Assembly (NCBI GenBank): GCA_028386065.3
Contig: JAKUCV010002560.1
Location: 62,001 to 126,000, forward strand
DNA: 64,000 nucleotides
Direction of reading: 5' to 3'
From: Turnera subulata
Lineage: Eukaryota; Streptophyta; Magnoliopsida; Malpighiales; Passifloraceae
Below the pieces are notes generated by a model. It searched no databases, was not told the DNA's origin, and worked only from the letters and a program-made list of their open reading frames with translations. Every line of letters starts with the position of its first letter. The stretch's first letter is position 1. Shown here one piece after another: positions 38,394 to 49,963 of this stretch. A program made the position numbers and the translations under genes.

Positions 38394-39086
38394 CTCTCTC
38401 GCTCTCTCTCTCTTTCTCCTTCTCTTCTGATTCAAAGTCTGCCCTTTAGGCTAAGTTAACCTCCTGTGACCGAGGATGGATGGTTAGCTGAAGAAGCTCT
38501 ACGTAGTGAATGTGTGCCAATGAATTCTTACTTCCTGGAGAACTCCCCCTATAAATATATATACTCTTGGGGACGCCTGCACCACAAACAAACATAATTA
38601 AATAGTAGATGTGATGGTTTTGATCATGTGCAAATTGTATTATATTATAATCAAGTAATGGATCTCAGGCACACATTTTAAGAACAGGGCTTGTGCTTAT
38701 CTCTCCTCTCCTCTTCGTCTTTTTTAACGCCAGCCAAGTTCCCCCTCAAGGTCAGCATTTATATTTTATTTGCAGCAGCATAAAGAACTGTAGTCGGCGC
38801 TAGTCTATCTGGTAAGCCATATATTATAAAACCAGTCGTCAACAATGGAGATCACTTCTAATATGTATATGAAACTAATCGGAACCTTCTCCATTAATCT
38901 ATATAATAATAAATTTAAGTTCTCTAATCCAGTTTGGCCGTCCATAAAACATTACTTAAAAAAGCTTATTACCTCTGGCATGCCAAGCAATGGTGTGCTT
39001 TATTATATATCTTTCCGAGTCTCTTTCATTCTACAATAATTTCTTTCCATGATTAATGTTAGACCAACCCATGTTTAATCCTGTAA
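38394..39086. other. Upstream region of the SABATH gene
   Basis: 38394-38590 is the probable promoter and 5' leader of the minus-strand gene, with a CT/GA microsatellite at 38394-38415 and a TATA-like element at 38549-38566. 38590-39086 shows no gene. Confidence 0.5.
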
Positions 39087-39841
39087 CTAGTCCATCTGGC
39101 CCGTGTTACACACAGGTTTGTATGGTGGATAGATGGTGTGATATTGAACTTATATTTGTTTTAATATTTATTTTAATATTTTTAATTAATTTTGTAATTG
39201 ATTTATTTTTTATTATAATATAATATTATTTAATTTTTATAAAACAATTTTTATTATTTACGTTTTATGTTAATTATATAGTCTTTTTCTGCACATAAAA
39301 ATCTTATAAAATTTAAGTTATTGTTTGTTTTCTATGATTCTATAAACTCATTCTTATGCCACCTGTAATATGACTTTTCTATTTCGAAACAATATAGAAG
39401 AACAGGATGTTACCTTGGCAAATGATCGAGTAATGTTGTCCTATTTTTCTTTCTTATTTTTATATAATTATATATAAATTTTATTTGTTAATATAATTAA
39501 GAAAAATTTTAATTATTAATTGACCACGTTGAAACAATTTTAAAAAGTTGTTGTATGACAATGAATATTCAATAAACTTTTTTGACACTTTTTATGAAAT
39601 TTAGAGTTCTCCATTGTTATATTTAAATAATATTTTTATTCACTTATATTATTACCTTTAATGTCTAGAATTAACTTATGATTATAAATATGTTAATTAA
39701 TCTTTTGACATGAAATTTTTTGTTCAAAATTTATATAATTCTCTATCTCCTTTTTTTCTTTGACATCAATCAATAGTTTTAATATTTAATAATATTTATA
39801 TTTTTATTAATATTGAAACTATTATGTAATATGATATTTTG
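39087..39841 (-). mobile_element. Helitron candidate, 3' end on the minus strand
   Basis: Read on the minus strand, an imperfect hairpin CCTGTGTGTAACACGGG (39100-39116) is followed nine bases later by CTAG (39087-39090) and a host T. This matches Helitron 3' termini and resembles the one at 6023-6051. The interior to the right is AT-rich and non-coding. The 5' end is not identified; the limit given is only the start of the next element. Confidence 0.5.
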
Positions 39842-39955
39842 GCCCGTTTGGTTGGCTGTAATGCGATGTAATGGAATGGAATCAAATGGAATTTGTTCCT
39901 AAAATTTAGGCATAGATTTCATTTGATTCCTTTCCATTACACCCAACCAAACGCG
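39842..39955. mobile_element. Foldback MITE, about 115 bp
   Basis: The two halves are imperfect inverted copies: GGCCCGTTTGGTTGGCTGTA at the left, and CGCGTTTGGTTGGGTGTAA read inverted from the right. Both continue into GGAATCAAATGGAAT-type sequence, so nearly the whole element can fold on itself. The GTTTGGTT termini resemble common plant MITEs. No clear target-site duplication was found. Confidence 0.6.
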
Positions 39956-40323
39956 CAGTAACTCCTTTTTGTTTCTTTTTCAAATATAAATCTAATATAT
40001 TTCAATAATTCAATAGTTTTCTAAAATTATTTTACGATAATAGATATATTTAAGGTTCTTAAATATTTATTTACTAGCTATAACCATATTTTATTATTTT
40101 TTAGTTATTTACTATATGGAGTATTAACTAGAGGGGTAAAATGGTCATTTTATAGATTTGCGGATCCCCGCAGGACAGGTGCTATGATCTCCTTCTCCAT
40201 CCCCAAATTAATTTCGGATTAAAAATTCTCTCCACGGGTCAATAATCGTCCCCATCCCCATCCTACAGCGGAGAATCCCCGCGTATCCCCGGGACAATGG
40301 GGTTTTTTGCCATCCCTATCCAC

Positions 40324-40485
40324 AATCCAAGGTCTAGAAAGCAGCTCTCTCACTTGGTCCAAGAGGAGTCCACATAGCTCCAGAATAGGCACGTGGTCAC
40401 GCAGCAATTCCACAATCGGGAAGCAATCCAGTTCAAGAATCACCTCCCTATAACCCAGCTCCCACATGATACGTGTCAGTATCAC
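40324..40485 (-). pseudogene. LINE RNase H fragment
   Basis: Minus-strand reading gives MWELGYREVILELDCFPIVE and on to LLSRPWIV, typical of the RNase H-like domain at the end of plant LINEs. It stops abruptly at 40324, where a GC-rich repeat ending in GGGATGGCAAAAAACCCC (inverted, 40300-40323) begins. That repeat looks like a hAT-type terminus, but its other end was not found. Confidence 0.55.
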
Positions 40486-41229
40486 TGTAAAATACTGGCT
40501 ATTGGGTATAAAAATAACAATATGTCTGGGTAAGACAGGATTTGAAGGTCAACAAGAGGGAAAATAAGCGTATAGAGATACGAAATCGATTAGAGGGACA
40601 CAGAAAACTTTCTAACCTATTCTTAAACAATCATAACCTTGTTGGACTTATTGGTAGGCATTTACCTAGTGAGGTTTGGCCGGTGATAGACCGCATTTAG
40701 GTTGTTGGTGGGAGACATTTCTGCCTTTAGCAAGTGCGAGAGTATTATACGGAGAGGCATTTGTCATCTAATTCTAATACGCTAATGCGTGCTGACATAT
40801 ATATTAGTATTTTGGTTTTTTTTGTAATTTTTTTAATCGCCTCAAGGGTTAAAAGGGGAAGCATCGTTAAACTCGATATTATTGAATACAGAATGCACAC
40901 AAAAATAGAGATGAAATGGGGGATGGGGTGTCCCAAATAATTGAAAGCAGATGTGTTGGCCATTGTTGCTCCCATTGGGGATAAGTCTTTAGACGACGGC
41001 GATAGATTAATTGACATTTTTTTTTTTATTGTTATGTAGCAGGTGTTTGTTGTGTTTTAGTGTTGGTTCTTTTTTTTTTATTGCAGATGTGGGGCTTCAG
41101 GGGAAGGATCATCCACCTTACAACACTGTTAAATAATAAGAGAGGAAGTGTTAAGGATGGAGAGAGCGTCTTCAACAATATCGAGAGAGCTGTGTGACTG
41201 AGGAGAGTTGAGTTGTGAGTTGAAGAGGA
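40486..41229. other. Upstream region of the IBR1-like gene
   Basis: No other gene seen. The sequence is mixed and includes a T-run at 41018-41033. I could not identify a convincing TATA box. The 5' leader probably lies in the last 150 bases. Confidence 0.4.
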
Positions 41230-42658
41230 ATGGAGAAGATGGGGAGAAGATTTGGAGGCAAAGTAGCCATCGTTACTGCTTCCTCTGAGGGGATTGGATT
41301 CGCCATCGCGGAGCGTTTCGGCCTCGAAGGCGCCTCGGTTGTCATTTCTTCCCGCAAGCAGGTCCAAGCTGAGGATCCCTTTTGCTTGTGTTTTTTTCTT
41401 TCATCATTTTCTTGGCTGCTAGCTCGCTAGTATATATACTGTTTCAATGCTTGAATTATTTTGGGAATCCATGGTTCTTGCTGTATAAACAGAAAAATGT
41501 GCAAGAGGCCATTGAGAAGCTCAAAGCAAAGGGAATCAGTCAGGTGCTTGGTGTTGTGTGTCACGTCGCCAATCCGGAGCACCGCAAGAATCTCATTCGC
41601 CAAACACTTGAGGTCTGAGTATGATAGCCACCAGCTTTAGCCATAATTTCTAGCGCACAATATATATATATAGTATCACCTGTGGTCTTCTTCCCTATAG
41701 TCTTTTCTATGTCTTATTAGTTGAAACGAGAAACCAAGCAAATTAGCCAAAATTTTTCATTTTTTTTTTCTGGTTTCAGAAATTTGGGAAAATAGATGTG
41801 GTGGTCTCCAATGCCGGTACCAATCTATCCGCGGAACCCATCTTGAAAATCCCAGAGTCCGTCCTTGACAAAATGTGGGAAATTAATGTCAAATCTGCCA
41901 TCCTCATCCTACAGGTACTTTTTATTTTTTCCCCCATCCTTCCTTTATGCTTAATTAGTACTCACCATTCCAGATTCCTATCCCCACCCAGTTTTTTTTT
42001 TTTTTTTGAGAGAAAATCCCAACCCAGGTTGAGCAAATACATCACTTTTTTTTTTGTTATTATTTCAGGAAGCAGCTCCCCATTTGAATAAAGGTTCTTC
42101 GGTTATTCTAGTTTCCTCTGTTTCCGGTTACGATCCTCTCCCTCCCATGACTATGTATGGGGTCACAAAGACTGCCCTTCTTGGCCTTACCAAGGTTCCT
42201 TCCTTCCTGTTTTTCTTTATTTTTTCTTTCTCTTTTCATTATAAATTTGGTGACTATATATTTTATTCCATGCTTATATTCTCCTCTCAAACAATGTTTA
42301 GGCACTAGCAAAGGAGATGGCACCCCATACGCGTGTTAACTGCGTTGCTCCAAGTTTTGTGCCAACTCGTTTTGCTCAAGCCATTACCAAAGACGAGTCT
42401 AAGGTGAGTATGTATAATAACATATTTTTGGAGCTCTCCGGGTTCTACCGAATACTTCAGATGGAAGATACTGACACCACATATATTTTGGATTGAAATT
42501 TGTTGTAGAGGAAGTCCATTGAGGAAGGTACCTTGCTCAAGAGGCTTGGCACCACAGCCGATGTGGCCGCGGCGGCTGCCTTTCTGGCATCCGATGAAGC
42601 ATCTTATACAACTGGAGAAATTCTGGTCTTGTCCGGGGGGGTCCACGCAAGAATGTAG
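41230..42658 (+). CDS. IBR1: Peroxisomal short-chain dehydrogenase/reductase, IBR1/SDRa-like (6 exons)
   Basis: NAD(P)-dependent SDR-family oxidoreductase related to Arabidopsis INDOLE-3-BUTYRIC ACID RESPONSE 1, which acts in peroxisomal conversion of indole-3-butyrate to auxin. Exons: 41230-41361, 41493-41612, 41780-41914, 42069-42194, 42302-42403, 42509-42658. All introns are GT-AG and phase 0, giving 254 residues, the Arabidopsis length. Seen: the cofactor loop [16 protein letters not shown] (TAS in place of TG, as in this subfamily), [16 protein letters not shown] with the catalytic Ser, YGVTK with catalytic Tyr and Lys, and [17 protein letters not shown]. The C-terminus is HARM; a final ARM can pass as a weak variant PTS1, whereas the Arabidopsis protein ends in SRL. 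The first ATG gives the expected [18 protein letters not shown] start. No frame defects. A related tropinone-reductase-like or DHRS4-like role is the alternative. Confidence 0.92.
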
Positions 42659-43005
42659 CTTCATCTCTTTTAGATTTTTGAAATGTTTAGGGACGAATGT
42701 CTTGTCCGTTGTTTTCTTAAATTTTCGCTTCAAGCTTATGTATAACAAAGTTCAGTATAACATGCTAGCTCCTCCTTGCTCCGGCCCAAGCAGAACAAAA
42801 AACAGATGTCACAATTTATGAATGACAGACAATACATTACAGTTTGTGGACAACGGACATATTATCTATCACATTCCAATTCTGTGATCGGCAAGACAAC
42901 GGGTTTCTCCCCGTCCTTGGATCATTCCCCGCACCATTACCCTATCTACATCATCAGTGTATAAAAATTCGCAAAAAACGCCTTTAGAAGAACTAAACAT
43001 CTGCT
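42659..43005. other. 3' region of the IBR1-like gene
   Basis: Probably untranslated tail followed by intergenic sequence up to the copia insertion. No gene recognised. Confidence 0.5.
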
Positions 43006-43010
43006 ATGGG

Positions 43011-43225
43011 TGTAAGTCTGGTGTAAATCACATATTTGTATTGATGTTTAGGATGGTATTTATACACAAAGATAGAGCTATACACGGTAAGTGTTGACCT
43101 CTAAATACAGTAACTAAATATACACCAAATCATACCAGATCATATCTAAGATATACCATATCGTATCACACCAAATCATATCAAATATACACCAAATCAT
43201 ATCTAAGATATACCATATCGTATCA
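43011..43225 (-). repeat. 3' LTR of the small copia element
   Basis: 215 bp, TGATACGATATGG to CCAGACTTACA on the minus strand. It contains TATAAATA (minus, near 43068) and an internal tandem of GATACGATATGGTATATC units. Confidence 0.88.
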
Positions 43226-43475
43226 CTTACCCTCAAGTTGGACTCGGGTGAGGGACAACTTGGAGCAGAAGTCTTGGAAGCGTGACTTGTGAAGGGGCTT
43301 TGTAAGCAAATCACCAAGCTGATCATGAGTAGAGATGTAACGAACAGAGAGTTGGCGCTTGCGCACTAAGTCCCGGACAAAGTGAAAGTCAATCTCCATA
43401 TGTTTGGTGCGGGAGTGGAAAACTGGATTGGCTGTGAGATACGTGGCACTAAGGTTGTCACACCAAATCTGCGGG
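43226..43475 (-). pseudogene. Copia RNase H C-terminus
   Basis: Minus-strand reading gives IWCDNLSATYLTANPVFHSR, then KHMEIDFHFVRD and DLLTKPLHKSRF, the end of copia RNase H. The frame closes with GK and TGA, where the TGA is the first three bases of the LTR. The fragment is cut by the assembly gap at its upstream end. Confidence 0.85.
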
Positions 43476-43809
43476 NNNNNNNNNNNNNNNNNNNNNNNNN
43501 NNNNNNNNNNNNNNNNNNNNNNNNNNNNNNNNNNNNNNNNNNNNNNNNNNNNNNNNNNNNNNNNNNNNNNNNNNNNNNNNNNNNNNNNNNNNNNNNNNNN
43601 NNNNNNNNNNNNNNNNNNNNNNNNNNNNNNNNNNNNNNNNNNNNNNNNNNNNNNNNNNNNNNNNNNNNNNNNNNNNNNNNNNNNNNNNNNNNNNNNNNNN
43701 NNNNNNNNNNNNNNNNNNNNNNNNNNNNNNNNNNNNNNNNNNNNNNNNNNNNNNNNNNNNNNNNNNNNNNNNNNNNNNNNNNNNNNNNNNNNNNNNNNNN
43801 NNNNNNNNN
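43476..43809. other. Assembly gap, 334 N
   Basis: A run of unknown bases inside the copia element. Coding strand switches across it. Confidence 1.
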
Positions 43810-45746
43810 TTGACGTCAACTAATTACCTCCTCTGGTGTACCCAGTTTCTTCCTATGGTTCGAGGCTGCGGCTTAGAACACTTTCTTGATGGTTCTTGTC
43901 CTTCCCCACCTAAGTTCCTTGATGATGGCCAACTTAATCCTGCGTACCAGACATGGGTACGTCAAGATCAAACTGTCCTCAGTTGGATTACTGCTTCTGT
44001 CTCTGAAAGCCTTCTCTCTCAACTATCTGGTGTGGCTACGGCTCGATTGGCTTGGGAGAAACTCGCTACCACCTATGCCAAAGCGTCCAAGCCAAAGATT
44101 CGGGACCTAAAGCACCAGCTGATCACTCTACAACGAGGTAATGACAATATTGAAACCTATATTCAGAAAGCCAAGAGTCTTGCTGACCGCCTTGCTGCTC
44201 TTCAACACCTGGTCCCTGATGACGATTTGGTTGAGTATATTAAGAGTGGACTTGGCCCTTCCTATCGCCCGTTCACACGGTCCATTGATGCAACTCATGC
44301 TGATATTGATTTTGACACTCTTTTCCGCACGCTTCTTCAAGAAGAGCGTCAACTTCAACTTGATGATGCAACTGCTATTCCTCCCACTGCCTTTTATAGC
44401 AGTACCTCTCCCACAGCGCACTATGGGGCTGCACCAGTTCCTCGTGGCCGAGGACAGTTTCGGGGGGGTCCTCGTGGCCGTGGCCGTGGTGCTCCTGGTA
44501 TTCTTCCCACTCTTTCCGTACCCCGTCCTGGTAATTTCTCTGTGCATACTCATGGTAATTATTATCCGAATGCTCCTTCGGGTACCCAATCTGCCCCTCT
44601 CACCTCTAGTCTCACCTGCTATAATTGTGGTGGATCTGGGCATGTGTCCCGTGTGTGTCCTTCTCCAAAGAATGCTTCTTCTCAGCCTTCTCCCCGTCCC
44701 TCTTCTCACCTTGCTACCACCTCCACCTCCACCTCTCAACCATGGCTCATGGATAGTGGCACAACGCACCATCTCTCCGCTCGGCTTGATGACCTTGCTA
44801 TTCATTCTGAGTATCAAGGTCCCGTAGAGGTCACCTTAGGTAATGCTTCCACTCTTCCCATCTCTCATATTGGACAATCTAATATCTCTATTGCTGGTCA
44901 TACTTTTTCTCTTCAAGATGTTCTTCATGTACCCACTGCTCAACAAAATTTGATTTCTGTTAGTTCCTTTGTCACTACTAATCGCGTTTCTGTTGAATTC
45001 TTCCCTGCTTGTTTCTTGGTTAAGGATTTGGCAACGCAGGAAATACTGTACCGCGGGCTGAGTAAAGATGGTCTTTATCCTCTTCCATCGTCTCTACCAT
45101 TGTCAGCTGCTCAGAGTCACTCTACTTCCCTCACCACGTGGCATGCACGTCTTGGACATGCTTCGTCGTCCAGTGTCCATCGTTTGGCGTCTACTGGTCA
45201 CTTAGTGTCGTCTGGTCCTGTTAGTTCTACTTTGTGTCAAGCCTGTGTTTCCAGTAAAATGCATAGGCTTCCATTTTCTGAGTCTCAACATCAGGCCCGT
45301 GGGCCATTAGATTTAATTTGTTCAGACGTTTGGGGTCTGGCCCCTGTTATTTCTAATGATGGGTTTCAATATTACGTTCTTTTCTTTGATCATTATAGCA
45401 AATACACTTGGATTTACTTTCTTCAATGCAATTCTGATGTCCTTCCTGTCTTTCATCAGTTTCGATTACTAGTAGAGAAATATTTTGGCTATTCTATTCG
45501 ACAATTCCAAGCTGATTGAGGTGGTGAGTTTCAGGCACTTACAGGTTATCTTCGCACCCATGGAATTACACAGCGTGTTTCGTGTCCTCACACTCCCGAA
45601 CAAAATGGGTGTGCGGAACGTAAACATCGCCATGTGGTTGAGACTGGTCGTGCACTTCACTTTCACTCCGGTGTCCCTCAAAAGTTTTGGACCAATGCCT
45701 TCGAAACCGCCGTCTATGTCATCAATCTTCTTCCTACCCCTCGTCT
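43810..45746 (+). pseudogene. Copia gag, protease and integrase on the plus strand
   Basis: The frame opens in the gap and encodes a copia gag (YLLWCTQFLP, then a UBN2-type region), an RGRG-rich linker, a zinc knuckle CYNCGGSGHVSRVC, the protease motif DSGTTHH, the integrase HHCC region (WHARLGHAS, CQACVSSK) and the catalytic core (SDVWG, QAD, PEQNGCAERK). A TGA at 45517-45519 follows QAD; the frame then continues unshifted to about 45746. There it runs directly into 55 bases matching the LTR start in plus orientation (45747-45801). Confidence 0.85.
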
Positions 45747-45801
45747 TGATACGATATGGTATATCTTAGATATGATTTGGTGTATATTTGATATGATTTG
45801 G
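45747..45801 (+). repeat. 55-bp LTR end in opposite orientation
   Basis: TGATACGATATGG and onward matches the first 55 bases of this element's own LTR but points the other way from the two full LTRs. It joins integrase codons on the left and the gag start (minus strand) on the right, so it marks the rearrangement breakpoint. Confidence 0.75.
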
Positions 45802-45908
45802 GACAAGAGAGGAATTGGAGGCTAGGGCCATTGTACTGCTAGAAGCAGGTAGGCATGAGGAAGAAAGAGAGGGAAGAGTTGACATACTTTAAGATGGCTC
45901 CGCGACCA

Positions 45909-46123
45909 TGTAAGTCTGGTGTAAATCACACATTTATATTGATGTTTAGGATGGTATTTATACACAAAGATAGAGCTATACACGGTAAGTGTTGACCTCT
46001 AAATACAGTAACTAAATATACACCAAGTCATACCAGATCATATCTAAGATATACCATATTGTATCACACTAAATCATATCAAATATACACCAAATCATAT
46101 CTAAGATATACCATATCGTATCA
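45909..46123 (-). repeat. 5' LTR of the small copia element
   Basis: 215 bp, differing from the other LTR at five transition sites by eye. Followed on the minus strand by the primer-binding-site-like TGGTCGCGGAGCC. Confidence 0.88.
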
Positions 46124-46128
46124 ATGGG

Positions 46129-46399
46129 AACCATATAAAACAGACACAGTCTCTGTTGCACGCAACTATATGAAAGAAGCAAGAGTTCTTGTCACCATGT
46201 CGGCACCACTGAAGTCATGCCTTCTATCCCCAAAGGCATTATTTGATTCTAGTGGCTCGCTCCGATTTGAGGGAGGAGAAATGAGCCCAGTACAAGACTC
46301 TGGTTTCTGAGACTAAATCCAAGGAATCTATATCCAATTAAATACTTTTAATAGCTGAGTTGATATCCCCAAAGCTTGATTTATTCCAATAAGAGTATT
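46129..46399 (+). other. Possible coding scrap interrupted by the copia insertion
   Basis: Joining the two flanks of the copia element, with one ATGGG, gives an open stretch of about 70 codons. It ends KALFDSSGSLRFEGGEMSPV and a TGA at about 46308. I do not recognise it. It could be a terminal exon of an unknown gene or chance. The rest of the interval shows nothing. Confidence 0.25.
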
Positions 46400-47947
46400 A
46401 AGCTTTTACACGACAGATTTTTGTTACTGCTCTTCATTTTCATCACGTTTATAATCATGTTGATGGCACTGGAGAAACTCCCTCTCAAACCATCGTCAAT
46501 TCTAATGGTGACACAGTTCCTAACCCAGCCTACACTTTTTGGAAACAAAATGATTCAGTTGTAGTTTCATGGATCAATGCAACGATTAGCTCCGACATTC
46601 TTCGACATATAGTTCAACCAGGAATTTTTAAATCTGCACGTGAGACTTGGCTTGCTACAGAGGCATTGTTTCTTGATCATGTAAATGTTAAGTATCTTCA
46701 ATTTCATATTGATCTTAATCAAGCCAGGTTAGGTTCTCGTTCTATATCGTCTTTTCTTCAACATGTTAAGAGCCTTGCAGATTCTCTTCAAGCCATTGGT
46801 CAGCCTATCAAAGATGATGAGTTTGTTCTTTTTATCTTAGATGGTCTTCTTGATACATACTCACCATAATGTCTTCTAGAAAACCATTGCCGTCTTATCT
46901 TGAGTTACACTCCTTCCTCGAAGCTCGAATTAAGTCTAGGAACTCCTCTTCACTTGAGTCTCCACAACTTTATTTCGTAAATCGAGGAAGTAATAGGAGG
47001 CGTCCATATAATCATTCTCGTGGTAGTCGTTTTAATAATTTTAATCGTTTCTTGCCTCGTCGTTATGGTTCACAGCCACCAGGTTCATTTAGAGGTCCTA
47101 CCTCCTCTATTTTGGGTGAAAGTTCAATTCAATATCAAATATGTGATGCTTATTAACACACAACCAAAACATGTCCAAAAGGTCTTCATCAATCTTTTGC
47201 AGGTCTTTATCTTGTAGAGTAGAGTTCAGTACTCCTTTATGGCTTGCAGAATGGAGCTTCTCACCATTTGACTAATTCACAAGGTATTCTTGATGGTTAT
47301 GTGGTTTATACAGGTCCTGATAGAGTTCAAGTGGGTAACGGTACAACACTTTCTATCATGCATGTTGGTTTCAAAATTCTCAAATTTCCTAGGCGTCAAT
47401 TTTTTTAACTGATGTTTTAGTTGTTCCTGCTATCACTAAAACTCGTATCTCTGTTCGTAAATTTACTGCTGACAATTCGTGCACACAACACTTTGATTCT
47501 CATGGCTTTTCTGTGAAGGATCATCTTGCCCAGAATCTTCTTCTTCGCTCTAGTAGTCCCGGGTTCTTGTATCCTCTAGTATCACCCTCGAATCCTATTG
47601 CTTTGGCAGTCTCCAAAGTCTCTCCTATGTTATGGCATCGTCGTCAAGCGCATCCTGGCCAACCAGTCATGTCTCAGTTTCTTGCTGCTTATTCTAATTT
47701 TTGTTCTAGTTCTAAGTTAGTTGAGTTTTGCCATGATTGTCAGGTAGGCAAAAATGTTAAATTGCCTTTCTCTTATGAGAATTGTTCACTCTGACGTTTG
47801 GACCTCTCCTGTACCCTCCTTTTTTTGGTTATAAATATTATGTCATATTTGTTGATCATTTTAACGTAAAAGTGAAGTTTTTGTTTTTTTTTTTTTTTTG
47901 CTTTTCACATTCAAATTCAGACTGTTTAATCTACCCATTTAATATTT

Positions 47948-49889
47948 GGGTTAAAGCGTTTTTTGGTACTTGTGTTGACCCTCAAAGTTGGAATTCATCC
48001 TCAAATAGGATTTTGGCCTCTTTTCATCATTCCGTTCACCGCTTTCGGTCAGCTTCGGTTGCTCCGGCTGAAATCCGGCGAAAATTGCTGACGAGGCAAG
48101 TTTTCTGTACCACATCAGCTTTGTTAGGTCCCACATATCAGGGTTTAACCCAAAACCGACCCAGCTCTACCCGACCCATTTCTTCTAACCGGATGACCCA
48201 TTTTGCGAATTTCAAATTTGCAAAAATGCCCCAACCCCACATTTTTTAACTTTTTAGTTGAAATTTCCAAATTATAATCCTTATTTTTAAATTAAATTTT
48301 TTTATGAGATTAAATTTTTACACATCCCAATTTTTTACACATTTGAATTTTTTTCTCAAAAATAATTATTAATTATTTTTTGGGGTCAAACACCTTTTTA
48401 GTACCTCGAGTTTCATATTTATCCCGAGGTTTGCCCACCTAGTTTGGTTTGAGTTAAAAAAATACCCCGGGTTGGAACTAATTCCGTAAATCCCTCAAAT
48501 TCAATTCCCCTAATTACTCCACCATTCTCACCACCTCCTAATTCCCTCCATCCTTCAATTTAATTCCCCTAATTACTTCACCATTCAATTTCCCTAATTA
48601 CTCCACCATTCTCACCACCTCCATCACTAACAACCAAACCACCACTATTGCTTCTAATTTACCACTTTTCGACACAACGCCTGAATTAAAATCCATCAAC
48701 CAAGTTAACCCTCCCCATCTCCTCCTTAAGATTAACACTTTCCTCCTTCACCTTCACCATGCAACCAGACTCACCTTCAATCTCAAACTTGAAGCAAACC
48801 CATGGATCCTTTACATCACCATCATCCATCACACCCACCCTAAAATCCTAGAAACCAGGCTTTTCACTATCTGGGTTATTTTTGAAATACCCTTCTATGG
48901 CGTCAAAATCGAGAAAAAGATTCTGCAAAACTCAAATTAAGGACCTTGCATCACTCCCCTCTTCTTCTACCTTGCTGCCGCACCAATCAACCCTTTCCCT
49001 GACTCCGTTGCCGCCTTCATCGCTGCATCCGGACTCGCAGCCACAACGAATCGCCGCCGATCTCCTCTGCAGCAAGTGCCGCTGCCGCTGTGGGTGAACC
49101 AACACGCCTCCATCTTCTTCCTCTCCTTTGCTGCCGTTCGAAGCCGCCGGTGCCGCCTCTGTTTTCATCCGCCGCCGTTGCACGGAGAGCAGCAGCGCCA
49201 GGAGGGATTTTTTCAAATGTTGAAGAGATAATGTTTGTGGTATTTTACGGGGAAGGAGGTGGAAAATTTTGAAGGATAAGATCAATTTTTTTTAATTGAA
49301 AAATATGCGAAAATACAAAATTGTGGAAATACTACATAATCTAACTATTAGTTTTTTCTTTAATTGTTAATGCAGTGAGGGTTGAGGGGTGAGGATTTGT
49401 TAGTTTTGTTATTTAAAAAATCTGTAACTTTTTTTCTATTCTAAACGACTAATTTTTCATAAAATTTAATAATTGGTACATAATAACGATTAATTAAGGG
49501 CCTACCTTGAATAGAGAAAATAAACAGAAAATCATAAAATAATTAAAAATTTAAAGTTTGATATTAAAAGAAATTAAAAAATTAAACAAAGTGAAAAAAT
49601 TAAACAATTCAAAGAAATTTAAGTGTAAACCGGTATGGGGGAAAGGGTCATTCGGTTGAAAGAAATGAGTCGGGTGGTACTAGTTCGGTTTAATCCTGAC
49701 ATGTGGAAGCCATAAAGCCGATGTGGCACCGGAAAACTTGCCACATCAGCATTTTTCATCGGATTTCGGCCGGAGCAACCGAAGTTGACCAAAAGGGGCG
49801 AACGGAAGGATGAAAAGAGGCCAAAATCCTACATGAGGATGAATTTCAACTTTGAGGGTCAACACAAGGACCAAAAAACGCTTTAATCC
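47948..49889. mobile_element. MULE-like non-autonomous element 1, 1.94 kb
   Basis: Long terminal inverted repeats of about 180 bp begin GGGTTAAAGCG at the left and GGATTAAAGCG (inverted) at the right. They share stretches such as TTTTGGCCTCTTTTCATC and GTTGCTCCGGC. A 10-bp duplication TTTAATATTT flanks it (47938-47947 and 49890-49899). Long TIRs with a 9-11 bp duplication are the Mutator-like signature. The interior is AT-rich but includes a CTCC/TTCC repeat stretch (48480-48650) and a GC-rich block (48940-49215) with a short open frame, possibly a captured gene fragment. No transposase. Confidence 0.85.
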
Positions 49890-49963
49890 TTTAATATTTT
49901 CAATTCTTCCCCACTCTTCTTTACCCATGCGTTTTTGGGTTGAAGCTGTACAAGTATCAGTTT

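Larger units (their letters stand above)
43011..46123 (-). mobile_element. Small Ty1/copia element with TSD and an inverted interior
   Basis: Two 215-bp LTRs in minus orientation (43011-43225 and 45909-46123) differ at five positions, all transitions, and are flanked by ATGGG (43006-43010 and 46124-46128), so they bound one insertion. Reading minus from the right LTR: TGGTCGCGGAGCC (primer-binding-site-like) at 45908, then a gag start MALASNSSLVP (45831 to 45802). At the left end RNase H is also on the minus strand. But gag, protease and integrase at 43810-45746 are on the plus strand, and an assembly gap lies between. Most of reverse transcriptase is absent. Either the middle contig is inverted in the assembly or the element carries a real inversion. 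Confidence 0.88.

Noticed and set aside
9657..42658. A metabolic gene cluster of oxidase, methyltransferase and reductase
   Set aside because: The genes are far apart, separated by TEs, on different strands, and the methyltransferase has no known link to the two peroxisomal enzymes; two of the three look broken.
43382..43823. Frames made mostly of unknown residues
   Set aside because: They are artefacts of translating the run of N.
43226..45801. Two separate copia elements facing each other
   Set aside because: Both LTRs are in one orientation with a shared TSD, and the gag start and RNase H on the minus strand complement the plus-strand interior, so one rearranged or mis-assembled element is simpler.
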